Below, piece by piece: positions 12,597 to 20,155 of a DNA stretch of 21,604 nucleotides. The stretch lies in contig JAIVFU010000107.1 in assembly GCA_020829485.1 (NCBI GenBank), positions 1-21,604 of the forward strand. The letters run 5' to 3'. The notes below the pieces were generated by a model that saw only the letters and a program-made list of their open reading frames with translations, did not search any database and was not told the origin of the DNA. The position numbers and the translations under genes are program-made. This DNA comes from Nostoc sp. CHAB 5834 (GTDB taxonomy: Bacteria > Cyanobacteriota > Cyanobacteriia > Cyanobacteriales > Nostocaceae). Position 1 is the first letter of the stretch. Each line of letters starts with the position of its first letter.

Positions 12597-13237
12597 CGCT
12601 TAGCCCGGGCCAGCTTGGCCAAGCCCTCGGCGAACTCATTCGCACCGCCGTTGGCAGGGTGCCTTACCTGACCTGCTGTTGGGATGCCCATGTCTTTCAG
12701 AAGCGTCTCTGCGTTTCGGCCGATGGCCACAATCTGTGCGCGGGGGAACGCTTCGACCAAGATGCGCATGGCAGGAGCTCCATGGAGAAGCTCCTCCTTG
12801 GAAGGCGTCCGGTTGGAATCCGTCTTGTGCGACTTGTAGGGATGCAATGGCAGGGCGTTCCACAAGACCGTGGTCTCATCGATGCTTAGGCTCTTGAGGG
12901 CCTTCCATACAAGGGTCGCACTCGACTCACTGTAGGGGCGCTTTCGCGTGGTCAGCCGGCCGGCAGGGACGGTGACTCGGGGAATCGCCCCTTCCATCAA
13001 AAGACGCTCACTAGTAAATGCGATGCCCGCCCGCTTCATCCCGACCCACCCGGCGGCTTCGCCTACGCAAATCATCGTGGGGTCACAGTTCAGGTGCTCG
13101 GCAAGCCGCGCTATCCGCGCTTCCGTCCCGTTCAACGGCGTGTCGTCATGTGCGGAGTCGTACCAGGGGTTGAACAGACCCGGGCTTGAACGCGGTACCG
13201 CAGCAACCAGGCGCTCGGCTAATTCTCGATGAGGCAT
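12593..13237 (-). CDS. uracil-DNA-glycosylase superfamily protein
   Basis: A 214-residue protein with the two active-site regions of the UDG superfamily: MICVGEAAGWVGMKRAGIAFTSE (55-77), which resembles the GEAPG motif of bacterial family members, and HPANGG (193-198), the equivalent of HPS-x-GG. FNPWYD near 22-27 and LWNALPLHPY in the centre also fit. Members remove uracil or related bases from DNA by cutting the N-glycosidic bond. The exact catalytic acid cannot be fixed here. I use ATG 13237 because the frame extension to 13354 would overlap the upstream gene and adds nothing conserved. Another Met at 13315 is possible. A small gene is coupled downstream. Confidence 0.78.
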   Translation of the reverse strand: MPHRELAERLVAAVPRSSPGLFNPWYDSAHDDTPLNGTEARIARLAEHLNCDPTMICVGEAAGWVGMKRAGIAFTSERLLMEGAIPRVTVPAGRLTTRKRPYSESSATLVWKALKSLSIDETTVLWNALPLHPYKSHKTDSNRTPSKEELLHGAPAMRILVEAFPRAQIVAIGRNAETLLKDMGIPTAGQVRHPANGGANEFAEGLAKLARAKR

Positions 13238-13274
13238 TGAAGATGGCTTTGGTGTTTCAGCTGCTGTAGCCCAC

Positions 13275-13949
13275 TCAGCTGCGCAGAACTCCACGGAGTC
13301 GGCGCAGGAGCTCATAGTCGAATTCGTGGAATGTCTTGGAAATGCCCGTTGCAACCAAAACGTGGGAGAGGTACGGCGCTACGGTCTGGGCATTATCGGG
13401 GGTAACACCGCTTGCGAGCGCCAAAGGACCGCCTTCAATTCCGCGATGCATGTCAACAAGCTTGCTCAGGTCGACTTCCTGGCCCGTAGCTATGCCGCTG
13501 GTGGTGGGAATCATTCCAAGGCGTTGGGCAAGGCGTGCAGCCTCGGCAGGGTTCGGCTCGGGCTTTTGGTACTTAAACGCCACGCTTCCGAAGAACTGAT
13601 GCTGGGGATTCTTGGCAAGGAGGCTGGCAGTTTCGTGACTCGGCGGAGTTAGCCCCGTGCTATGCACGCCGGGCGTATCCGTCCAGGTCATGTCGAGCCC
13701 CAAGTGAAGATTTTTAGCCAAGGCAGTGAGCCCGTCTACTCGCAGGTAGTTGATGCCCACCTTGAGACTTGGCCACAAAGACTTGATGGTCAGTGCAACC
13801 TTGCCCAGTTCGTCCTCGGGGCCATCCTCGGGACCTCCCATGGAGATGAGGAACACCCCCTCGCACCCCACTTCATGCGCCATTTCAGCATTGGCCACAG
13901 AAAGGGCCATATTTTTATGGTGGATTACCGGAAGGATTTTAGCAAACAT
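13275..13949 (-). CDS. BtpA-like TIM-barrel protein
   Basis: A 224-residue (beta/alpha)8 protein. It begins KILPVIHHKN, and near the C-terminus has PLALASGVTPDNAQTVAPYLSHVLVATGISKTFHEFD, the phosphate-binding loop pattern (SGVTP-N...VATGI) of BtpA/SgcQ-type proteins. BtpA was linked to photosystem I biogenesis in cyanobacteria; the bacterial relatives are of unknown function. The start is ATG 13949. An in-frame GTG lies at 13958, and neither has a Shine-Dalgarno. TATACT on the minus strand at 13977-13982 may be the -10. It heads the minus-strand unit with the UDG-like protein. Confidence 0.65.
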   Translation of the reverse strand: MFAKILPVIHHKNMALSVANAEMAHEVGCEGVFLISMGGPEDGPEDELGKVALTIKSLWPSLKVGINYLRVDGLTALAKNLHLGLDMTWTDTPGVHSTGLTPPSHETASLLAKNPQHQFFGSVAFKYQKPEPNPAEAARLAQRLGMIPTTSGIATGQEVDLSKLVDMHRGIEGGPLALASGVTPDNAQTVAPYLSHVLVATGISKTFHEFDYELLRRLRGVLRS

Positions 13950-14061
13950 GGAAAACACAGAAAAAGTTGAACCCTCAGTATAAGCTAAAGTCCTCGAACT
14001 CTCTAGACTAACAAGAACCTAAAACCACAGGAACGGCGTCATCGCCAAATTTAAAGGCTAT

Positions 14062-14376
14062 ATGCACTACTCACAACACTACAGGATGGCCATCAAGCCG
14101 GGAATGACGCGGGATGAGCTGAATGAGTTAGCCGCCCACTGCTACGCCAGCTGGTCGAGCAAGTTTCAGAAAGAAAAGATTTTTCTTTTTAAGCTGAAGG
14201 GCGACCCTCACGACCACTTTCTGACTCGTACAGAAACGGTGCACCGGGAGTCGAAGGACGTCATCGACGATTCGCGCCAGGTAGCCGTATATGAGAACGG
14301 AATAGCTGTCCAAATCGTAGCGACTCCGATGGTTATACGATTGCGGGAGCTTAAATTTGAGCTCTCACCCGGATAA
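14062..14376 (+). CDS. unrecognised 104-residue protein
   Basis: A soluble, charged protein with a helical start (TRDELNELAAHCYASW), a lysine-rich strand (KEKIFLFKLKGDPHDHF) and a beta-rich C-terminus (IVATPMVIRLRELKFEL). No family is recognised. ATG 14062 follows AAAGG at five bases. It lies 76 bases before thyA in the same direction. Confidence 0.65.
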   Translation: MHYSQHYRMAIKPGMTRDELNELAAHCYASWSSKFQKEKIFLFKLKGDPHDHFLTRTETVHRESKDVIDDSRQVAVYENGIAVQIVATPMVIRLRELKFELSPG

Positions 14377-14452
14377 CTGAACTTCTACTCCTGCGAACGC
14401 CTTATTTTCTCGATTCGCGAATTCAGAAAATCAACAAACTTTAGACAAAACA

Positions 14453-15334
14453 ATGCAAACAACGACTCCCCTCCAGCCCTCACAACTGAACCCGAACGCC
14501 ATTCAGGCAAATCAGGGACCGATTGCAGCACTTTACGCAGAAAACCAGTATCTGGACCTGCTCCGTCGTATTTTGGACGAAGGCGTAGAACGACCTGACC
14601 GAACTGGAACGGGCACGCTTGCTATATTCGGGGCGCAAATGCGTTTCAACCTTGCCAAAGGGTTTCCCTTGTTTACCACCAAAAAGGTCCACCTACGCTC
14701 CATCATTTATGAGCTGCTGTGGATACTTCGGGGTGATACTAACGTCAAGTGGCTTCAAGAAAATAAAATCACCATTTGGGACGAGTGGGCTGACGAGAAC
14801 GGCGACCTAGGCCCAATATATGGTAAGCAATGGCGAGACTGGGTAACCGCAGACGGTCGACACATTGACCAAATTAGCGAACTGGTAAATCTCATCAAAA
14901 AAGACCCTTATTCACGCCGGCAAATCGTCAGCGCGTGGAATGTGGGTGACTTGGCAGCAATGAAACTTGCACCTTGCCACAGCTTTTTTCAAACAACTGT
15001 AATGGGGAACAAACTCCATTTGCAGTTATACATGAGAAGTTCTGATGTTTTTCTTGGACTGCCATTCAATATCCCATCTTATGCCCTCTTTTTGATTATA
15101 TTGGCGGAGCATTGCGGGTTGGAACCAGGGGACTTGATTTGGACTGGAGGCGACGTACATATTTACTTGAACCACCTTGAACAGGTAAAGACGCAACTAT
15201 CCAGACAGCCGTTTGCCCCTCCGCAAATGCGACTCAACAGAATCTCAGAGACACTTGACGGATACAACTATGAAGACTTCGAACTGCTCCACTATGCGTC
15301 GCATCCCGGAATTAAGGCACCTGTAGCTATTTAA
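14453..15334 (+). CDS. thyA: thymidylate synthase
   Basis: A 293-residue ThyA, converting dUMP to dTMP with methylene-tetrahydrofolate. It has [13 protein letters not shown], the arginine pair [12 protein letters not shown], the catalytic cysteine in APCHSFFQ (C175), [10 protein letters not shown] (with N206, which sets dUMP specificity) and the canonical C-terminus [10 protein letters not shown]. Since the Asn is present, it is a dUMP enzyme and not a dCMP hydroxymethylase. It is about 30 residues longer than the E. coli enzyme, all at the N-terminus, where the first 28 residues are Gln/Pro-rich. No Shine-Dalgarno is clear before ATG 14453. It carries no dihydrofolate reductase partner nearby and ends with a strong terminator. 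Confidence 0.95.
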   Translation: MQTTTPLQPSQLNPNAIQANQGPIAALYAENQYLDLLRRILDEGVERPDRTGTGTLAIFGAQMRFNLAKGFPLFTTKKVHLRSIIYELLWILRGDTNVKWLQENKITIWDEWADENGDLGPIYGKQWRDWVTADGRHIDQISELVNLIKKDPYSRRQIVSAWNVGDLAAMKLAPCHSFFQTTVMGNKLHLQLYMRSSDVFLGLPFNIPSYALFLIILAEHCGLEPGDLIWTGGDVHIYLNHLEQVKTQLSRQPFAPPQMRLNRISETLDGYNYEDFELLHYASHPGIKAPVAI

Positions 15335-15393
15335 GACTCTACATTGCTTGGCCCTTAAATTGGGCAAGTGAAGTGAGTTCTAAATTGTCATTC

Positions 15394-15424
15394 AACCCGC
15401 GCACTAACAGCGCGGGTTTTTTCG
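15394..15424 (+). terminator. strong terminator after thyA
   Basis: AACCCGCGC (15394-15402) pairs perfectly with GCGCGGGTT (15410-15418), followed by TTTTTC. Confidence 0.9.
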
Positions 15425-15429
15425 TTTTG

Positions 15430-15472
15430 AAAGTGCCGGCTAAGTTCATTGTCTATACGTCGGAGGCACTTT
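15430..15472 (+). promoter_or_regulatory. 8-bp inverted repeat enclosing a -10-like box
   Basis: AAAGTGCC (15430-15437) and GGCACTTT (15465-15472) are perfect complements, enclosing TATACG (15453-15458). The ribosome binding site AAAGGA (15473-15478) follows directly, eight bases before the radical SAM ATG. It could be a looped operator. No convincing -35 is seen. Confidence 0.4.
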
Positions 15473-15486
15473 AAAGGAACTAGACA

Positions 15487-16530
15487 ATGAGCTACGACAA
15501 CCCAAACTTCACAGTCATCACTTCTGGTGGATGCAATTCGTTCTGCGATTTCTGCACCGACTCGTACAAGCGAAAGCCCCATCCCGACTACATCAAGAAC
15601 TTGGTGGACGTGCTGGCCAGCCGCCTGCCCGAGAACTTCAAGCAATGCTCCATCTCTGGTGGCGAGCCTACCCTCAGCCCTAACCTCGGCACCATTCTCA
15701 ACCTGGTGAAGATGTCCAATCGTTTTGATAAGGTTGTGTTGACAACCAACGGCGCCCGCTTGAAGGAACTTCTGGACCTGCTAAAAGGTACCATCAACCA
15801 CCTGAACGTAAGCAGGCATGCCATCGGGTATGAAGCCAACGTACCGGTGTTTGGCACCCCGGACATCATCAAAGACGACGAACTGAAGGCGGCCGCCTTC
15901 GAGCTCAACAAGGCCGGCATCGATGTCAACCTGAACCACGTCTACACCAAAGACAGCACGCTCTCGGTGGACTACGTGTTGCGATACATTGAGTACGCCC
16001 GAAGCGTTGGGGCATCGAGCGTGAGCTTCCGCTACGACCAAAACGAGAACAGCCTTGAGCCCACCTACCTCGAAGAACTCTTTTCGGAATGGAAGGTAGT
16101 CAATCAAGGCGGGTGCCCTGTCTGCCGGAACCATACCGTTCTGGTTGGTGGATTCCCTGTTGTTTTCAAGGCAGCCTTCGCAGAACCTTCCATGGCCATC
16201 GCAGACACCTATGAGCTGATTTACGGCATCACCGGCAAGCTGACGACAGACTGGGAAGGGAAGCGAGAATTCACGCCTGACTTGGCCAATGCCTACAAAA
16301 AGGAATTTTCCGAAAATCCTCACAAACACCACCAGGTGGTTCCGCACGAAATCGCAGGAAAGAGCAATGCACCTCGTGGCGTCAAGGCTGTTCCCGCCCC
16401 TCGCGTTACGGTGGCAGCGCCTCCCGCGCGCCGTATCGTGCCTATCGTCAAACAGAAGGCAACTCCTGCAATTTCCGGATATGGCGGCGGATGCGGTTCA
16501 ATGGGGTTCGGCGGCGGATGCGGCTCTTGA
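15487..16530 (+). CDS. radical SAM enzyme with a Gly/Cys repeat tail
   Basis: A 347-residue protein. The cluster motif is CX3CX2C at C16, C20 and C23, followed by SGGEPT (57-62), the SAM-binding loop. A further CPVC (210-213) may bind a second metal. After residue about 290 the globular part ends in a Pro/Ala/Arg/Val linker (VKAVPAPRVTVAAPPARR and on), and the last 18 residues are two copies of G[YF]GGGCGS. Such Gly-Cys repeats are typical of RiPP precursor cores and not of radical SAM enzymes, so the tail may be its own substrate, a docking site or a metal site. AAGGA precedes the ATG at 15487. Two terminators follow. It is monocistronic, with no separate small precursor gene seen. Confidence 0.9.
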   Translation: MSYDNPNFTVITSGGCNSFCDFCTDSYKRKPHPDYIKNLVDVLASRLPENFKQCSISGGEPTLSPNLGTILNLVKMSNRFDKVVLTTNGARLKELLDLLKGTINHLNVSRHAIGYEANVPVFGTPDIIKDDELKAAAFELNKAGIDVNLNHVYTKDSTLSVDYVLRYIEYARSVGASSVSFRYDQNENSLEPTYLEELFSEWKVVNQGGCPVCRNHTVLVGGFPVVFKAAFAEPSMAIADTYELIYGITGKLTTDWEGKREFTPDLANAYKKEFSENPHKHHQVVPHEIAGKSNAPRGVKAVPAPRVTVAAPPARRIVPIVKQKATPAISGYGGGCGSMGFGGGCGS

Positions 16531-16546
16531 TTTTTCTTGATTAAAT

Positions 16547-16580
16547 AATGTCCTCTGACCCTTAGGGTTCAGAGGACATT
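16547..16580 (+). terminator. terminator 1 after the radical SAM gene
   Basis: AATGTCCTCTGA (16547-16558) pairs with TCAGAGGACATT (16569-16580), 12 bp, with an inner CCC/GGG. It lies 17 bases after the stop. The T-tail is short, so termination may be partial. Confidence 0.7.
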
Positions 16581-16623
16581 TGTTTAGCAAACGAACAGCG
16601 GCTCTATCCGTTAACTTGATTAA

Positions 16624-16660
16624 AAAAATTCCTCTGACCCTTAGGCTCAGAGGAATTTTT
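16624..16660. terminator. terminator 2, near-copy of terminator 1
   Basis: AAAAATTCCTCTGA (16624-16637) pairs with TCAGAGGAATTTTT (16647-16660), 14 bp, around the loop CCCTTAGGC. It shares CCTCTGACCCTTAGG with terminator 1, so one probably arose by duplication. The A and T flanks let it serve both directions, including the minus-strand gene ending at 16726. Confidence 0.85.
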
Positions 16661-16725
16661 GTTTTACCTTTCAGACCAGAGAGAAATCTGTGATTGATTA
16701 ACTCTTCTTGCCCGCTACGCCACGA

Positions 16726-19206
16726 TTATCTGCATGAAATTCGTGACTGGTAGCCATCCTTAATCGTCCAGGATTTTTCAAGCCTGAAAAGGTTGCATGA
16801 TTTTCCAGTTTCGGAAGCAACGTTGTTGCGAGTACATGTGTTGAATGCACTTGCACTCCCGGAACATCCGTTAGAGTAAGGCGAAACCGTTACAGGCACT
16901 TCGTTCAAATTCGGGCCAGCCTCCGAGATATAGTTCCGAACACCTTCATCAGAGTCCGTATTGTTGGGAGGGCCGTCAGCAGGAGTGCCTGGCGGAACGG
17001 ACTCAGTCATCGTCCATACTTGCATGCGACTATATGGTGCATCAGACTCCCCATCCCATCTCAGCCACCCCCGCACACCAATATTTATATTGCCACCAAC
17101 ATTGTCACCACTCCTGAAAGTAGGGGCTGAAGGATAGGCTAAGGGCTTGTGTGTCACCCGGAAAGAACAGGTTTTACCTGGCATAAGAGTTGTTATGCAA
17201 TTATTATTCGTAATTGATTTTTCATTTGGATAGTAATAATCTGGATAAAACCAAGGTTCGTGGTGCCAATAAATCCTAGAAATCGGAATACCTATCATCG
17301 AATCATTTCGAATCGTGTAGTCAGTGCTTGCGCTCGTTCCAACAGCAAGATTACCATAGAAAGAGTTAACGGGATTAATCGAAAGTGCCGTTGTGTACCC
17401 CGAAAAGAATAGGCTTCCCTCGTGAGCGTTATTAACACGATAGTTCAGAATCCCCCCTGGAGTCTTGTCTGATGCTTCAATGTCGGTAAGTTGACGAACA
17501 GCCGTTGTACCGTATTTACAGCTTGACTTAGCCGGCACAGTTCCCTGGCATCCTTCAGGAGTAGAAACCTTGAATGTCCCTTGCGAAGTATCGAAAGTAA
17601 AAGGCAGTGCTACCTTGCGATTATTTTTTACAGAAATAAAATCGATAATGGACGCCCCCGCGATATCACGCCCCTTCGCTTTAGCCAAGTTGTATGTCGC
17701 CTCTGTCCCCTCACTTGTACTGATGACGTATTCAGGCATTAGTCGAATACCCCCTTCAATTGCACCCTTGTAAATATCGCTGCCCAGCGTGTAATCTACT
17801 GATAAAGGTACTTTGATGCGGTATTCCCCCCCAAAAGACCGATACACTTCGCCATCCCCAACATAACCGGGGTATGTCGACCATCCAGTTGAGAACAAAT
17901 TGAAGCCAACATCTACCATGCAAGACTGTCCTGGTGCAATCTTGTTACCACAGTAAGAAGTCAGGGTGAAATCCACTTCCAATTGACGGTCTACATCAGA
18001 ATAGTTGGCCAAGTCCATCGAAGAAATTGAAATCTCGGAGCCCCCCTTATTTGTCAAAACGAAGCTGTAGTTGGGCAAAGCCATCACATCTGGCATATCG
18101 CTGTAGAGGTCATAAAACTCTTCTTGATAAAACGCAGGGGCACCAGGCAGCTTTGTACCGTTTTTGAAAGTCACGGCAAAATTCTCCCCAAGATACTCAA
18201 TCCCGAGAGGCGCCGCAGCTGCAACCTCAGATATTCCCTGTCCTGAAATATTGAGCTTCACGTTTGAGCTGCTGTATTCCAGCTTTGCCGTGTCCGAGCG
18301 CAACCCGGCCATTTCCGGTGCAAAGGAAACCTCTAATTCGCAGGCCTCCCCTGGTTGTAGGTAATCCCCATAACAATAGGACACGACATTGAAATCAGGC
18401 AAAGAATTCGATACCGCGTACACCTTGATTGGGTTAATCGAATCGTTGACGACCTCGACAATCTTGCGTTCTGGCGATTCCAGCCCTAGCTGAGTGTTGT
18501 CGAAGGAGATGGAGCTCGGCGACATACGCAGCCCTCCTCCAATCGGAGGTTCATCCGGACCGCCCGGGTCCGTAGGTCCACCAGGGTCTGTAGGTCCACC
18601 CGGGTCTGTAGGTCCACCCGGGTCAGAGCAATACTTTGGCTTGATTTTCCAACTCAAGTCATCGCAGTCGATGGGCGCTGGTTTGCATTCCACATCGCCT
18701 AGCCCAGTAAGCCCGGTAGCCGTGGTACCCGCAGGGCACGAACCAGCGTCCGTAAGGTTGGTACCGGCCTTTGTGATTACCACCTTGAACGCACCCGCTG
18801 CAGGGGTGTAGCACTGAGTGGCATACGAAGCAGAAAGCACGTCACGCACTCCATCCACCTTGAAAGTGAGGGCGTTTACGCTCTTGCAGGAGTCCTTTTG
18901 GACGCCGGCCAGCACAAAAGTTGGCACTCCACTCTTGGGCATCACCCAGTTATTGCCGTTGCTCCCCTCTGGCAAAGCTTTGAGGTACTTCCCGGATACC
19001 AAGGCAGGAATACTTGGTGGCCAGTCCCCCGTGTCAGACTTGTAGAGGTCGGCAGCTCCCATGAGCTGCTGCCCCTGGTTGATGAGCTTAGATGCCTCAG
19101 CCTTTGAGGCCCCCTCCCCCATGGCGGAGCCCCCGTAGTACATGACGGTCAGCGCCAAGGCGGCGACCAGCACAATAGAAATGATTACGACAATGAGCGA
19201 AAACAT
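16726..19206 (-). CDS. pilin-like, adhesin-like surface protein
   Basis: An 826-residue protein. The first 25 residues form a long hydrophobic helix (FSLIVVIISIVLVAALALTVMYYGG), followed by a type IV pilin-like stem (ASKLINQGQQLMGAADLYKSDTGDWPPS...YLKALP). A pilin-like globular part runs to about residue 190, and four DPGGPT units form a linker (about 194-217). Beta-rich repeats follow, of which LRMSPSSISFDNTQLG... to KLNISGQG resembles an ASH/choice-of-anchor-D Ig-like domain. Cysteines are spread through the rest. There is no glycine before a cleavage site and no glutamate at position 5 of the helix, so normal prepilin processing is doubtful. It could be a minor pilus-tip adhesin or a membrane-anchored surface protein. 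ATG 19206 follows GAAGG. Confidence 0.75.
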   Translation of the reverse strand: MFSLIVVIISIVLVAALALTVMYYGGSAMGEGASKAEASKLINQGQQLMGAADLYKSDTGDWPPSIPALVSGKYLKALPEGSNGNNWVMPKSGVPTFVLAGVQKDSCKSVNALTFKVDGVRDVLSASYATQCYTPAAGAFKVVITKAGTNLTDAGSCPAGTTATGLTGLGDVECKPAPIDCDDLSWKIKPKYCSDPGGPTDPGGPTDPGGPTDPGGPDEPPIGGGLRMSPSSISFDNTQLGLESPERKIVEVVNDSINPIKVYAVSNSLPDFNVVSYCYGDYLQPGEACELEVSFAPEMAGLRSDTAKLEYSSSNVKLNISGQGISEVAAAAPLGIEYLGENFAVTFKNGTKLPGAPAFYQEEFYDLYSDMPDVMALPNYSFVLTNKGGSEISISSMDLANYSDVDRQLEVDFTLTSYCGNKIAPGQSCMVDVGFNLFSTGWSTYPGYVGDGEVYRSFGGEYRIKVPLSVDYTLGSDIYKGAIEGGIRLMPEYVISTSEGTEATYNLAKAKGRDIAGASIIDFISVKNNRKVALPFTFDTSQGTFKVSTPEGCQGTVPAKSSCKYGTTAVRQLTDIEASDKTPGGILNYRVNNAHEGSLFFSGYTTALSINPVNSFYGNLAVGTSASTDYTIRNDSMIGIPISRIYWHHEPWFYPDYYYPNEKSITNNNCITTLMPGKTCSFRVTHKPLAYPSAPTFRSGDNVGGNINIGVRGWLRWDGESDAPYSRMQVWTMTESVPPGTPADGPPNNTDSDEGVRNYISEAGPNLNEVPVTVSPYSNGCSGSASAFNTCTRNNVASETGKSCNLFRLEKSWTIKDGYQSRISCR
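18557..18628 (-). repeat. four 18-bp tandem repeats encoding DPGGPT
   Basis: Units at 18557-18574, 18575-18592, 18593-18610 and 18611-18628 are near-identical. On the minus strand they encode the linker between the pilin-like part and the Ig-like part. The period keeps the frame, so copy-number change would only alter linker length. Confidence 0.9.
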
Positions 19207-19278
19207 TGAACCTTCAAAGCGATTTGGTTAATAAGAACACTTCGATGGGAATCGAAATGCGTCAATCGGGTATAGCTA

Positions 19279-19953
19279 CTATGCAAACGGCACGGCAGGC
19301 ACAAAGCGGGAGGAGCATGCGGCTTTGACTTTTGACCTTAGAAGGGGCTCGTTCACTCGTCCTTCTCTAAAGGCCCGCGCCAGGGCGGGTGCAGCCGTTC
19401 TTCCCTGCAAGCCCCACCCTTCGAGCACATCGTCAAACATCCGCTCCTTGTTCCAGTAAAAGCCCTCTGCTGACAAAGAACTTGTCATCAACAACACTGC
19501 CGCTGCGACCAACAAGGGGTAGCTAAAGCCAACGGAGAAAGTCGCCTCAGTGGCGCCAAGCCACATTGACAACCCACTTGCGACCAAAGTGAGCACCCAG
19601 CTGGCTGCAATAGCTGGCTGCAGCGCACGGATGAACACAGCCCGCCGGAGCATTGCACGCGCGTGCTCGGCTGCGGACGTTTCAAAACGACCGGTGGCCA
19701 TGTCGAGGATGCTTTGGTTTTGTTGCAAGTACCGCCACACGACCAAAGCCCCGAGCGACAGAGCGAACAGCATTAGGGTCGGCCCCACGAATTCGTGCAG
19801 GAGCGCCAATGCGAACACGTTGGAGGGCACCACGGCCGCGAGGTCCACGAGGGAGAACGCGGTTACCGACATCCCAGCGAGGGCCAGAACAGGAACGAGC
19901 ATTGCAAGCAGGCGCCAGGTGCGGCGACGAAGGTCGAATGTGGACAGGGTCAT
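19279..19953 (-). CDS. four-helix inner-membrane protein, unrecognised
   Basis: A 224-residue protein with hydrophobic helices near residues 15-35, 44-73, 108-130 and 138-156, and a charged soluble C-terminus (EGFYWNKERMFDDVLEGWGLQGR...). I recognise no family. ATG 19953 is used because AAAGG lies before it at a good distance. The frame back to 19989 begins at a TTG and is not needed. It lies 72 bases upstream of the pilin-like gene and reads toward it, so the two may be one operon serving surface assembly. Its promoter touches a HipB-type operator. Confidence 0.7.
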   Translation of the reverse strand: MTLSTFDLRRRTWRLLAMLVPVLALAGMSVTAFSLVDLAAVVPSNVFALALLHEFVGPTLMLFALSLGALVVWRYLQQNQSILDMATGRFETSAAEHARAMLRRAVFIRALQPAIAASWVLTLVASGLSMWLGATEATFSVGFSYPLLVAAAVLLMTSSLSAEGFYWNKERMFDDVLEGWGLQGRTAAPALARAFREGRVNEPLLRSKVKAACSSRFVPAVPFA

Positions 19954-19994
19954 GGAGATGCCTTTGTGTGGAACACCTCCTGTAGTCAAAGGGG

Positions 19995-20022
19995 CTTATA
20001 CAAGCAACGATGTGCTTGAAAA
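19995..20022 (-). promoter_or_regulatory. minus-strand promoter of the membrane-protein gene
   Basis: Read on the minus strand, TTTTCA (20017-20022) and TATAAG (19995-20000) are spaced 16 bases. The start would lie near 19988, upstream of the ATG at 19953. The -35 touches the operator at 20022-20041. Confidence 0.45.
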
Positions 20023-20041
20023 TGGGTCACATATGACTCAT
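20022..20041. promoter_or_regulatory. operator O1 of the hipBA region
   Basis: ATGGGTCA and TGACTCAT, four bases apart (CATA), form a dyad with one mismatch. It is related to O2 and touches the -35 of the divergent minus-strand promoter. Confidence 0.65.
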
Positions 20042-20048
20042 CATTGGC

Positions 20049-20072
20049 AAATGGGTCATATGTGACCCATTT
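20049..20072. promoter_or_regulatory. operator O2 of the hipBA region
   Basis: AAATGGGTCA and TGACCCATTT form a perfect 10-bp dyad around TATG, just upstream of the hipBA -35. The half-site recurs as ACCCATTT at 20105-20112 (next to the -10) and as TGTGACACATT at 20130-20140 (one change). HipB-type dimers bind such repeated dyads. Confidence 0.75.
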
Positions 20073-20075
20073 CTA

Positions 20076-20104
20076 TTGACAACCTTTGTTTTGTGTATTA
20101 CATT
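20076..20104 (+). promoter_or_regulatory. hipBA promoter
   Basis: A perfect TTGACA (20076-20081) and TACATT (20099-20104), 17 bases apart. It is flanked by O2 upstream and a half-site at 20105, so occupancy by HipB would block it. Transcription starts near 20111, and hipB begins at 20156. Confidence 0.75.
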
Positions 20105-20155
20105 ACCCATTTAATAGATATGTGTACGATGTGACACATTCCCCCGAAGCAGCAT

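Noticed and set aside
14453..15334. Reading the thymidylate synthase as a dCMP or dUMP hydroxymethylase for modified DNA
   Set aside because: The specificity Asn is present in GLPFN (N206), and the C-terminal APVAI is canonical.
15781..16347. 188-residue minus-strand ORF opposite the second radical SAM gene
   Set aside because: It is antisense to a gene with complete catalytic motifs and has no start signal.
16547..16660. The paired hairpins as ends of a miniature transposon
   Set aside because: They are direct and not inverted copies, each is a complete terminator-type hairpin, and no target-site duplication is visible.
18557..18628. Tandem 18-bp repeats as a CRISPR array
   Set aside because: They have no spacers and encode a protein linker in frame. 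No CRISPR array or cas gene is seen anywhere in the window.
19550..20065. 171-residue plus-strand ORF opposite the membrane protein
   Set aside because: It runs through the operators and the divergent promoter, and the opposite frame has four clear membrane helices.
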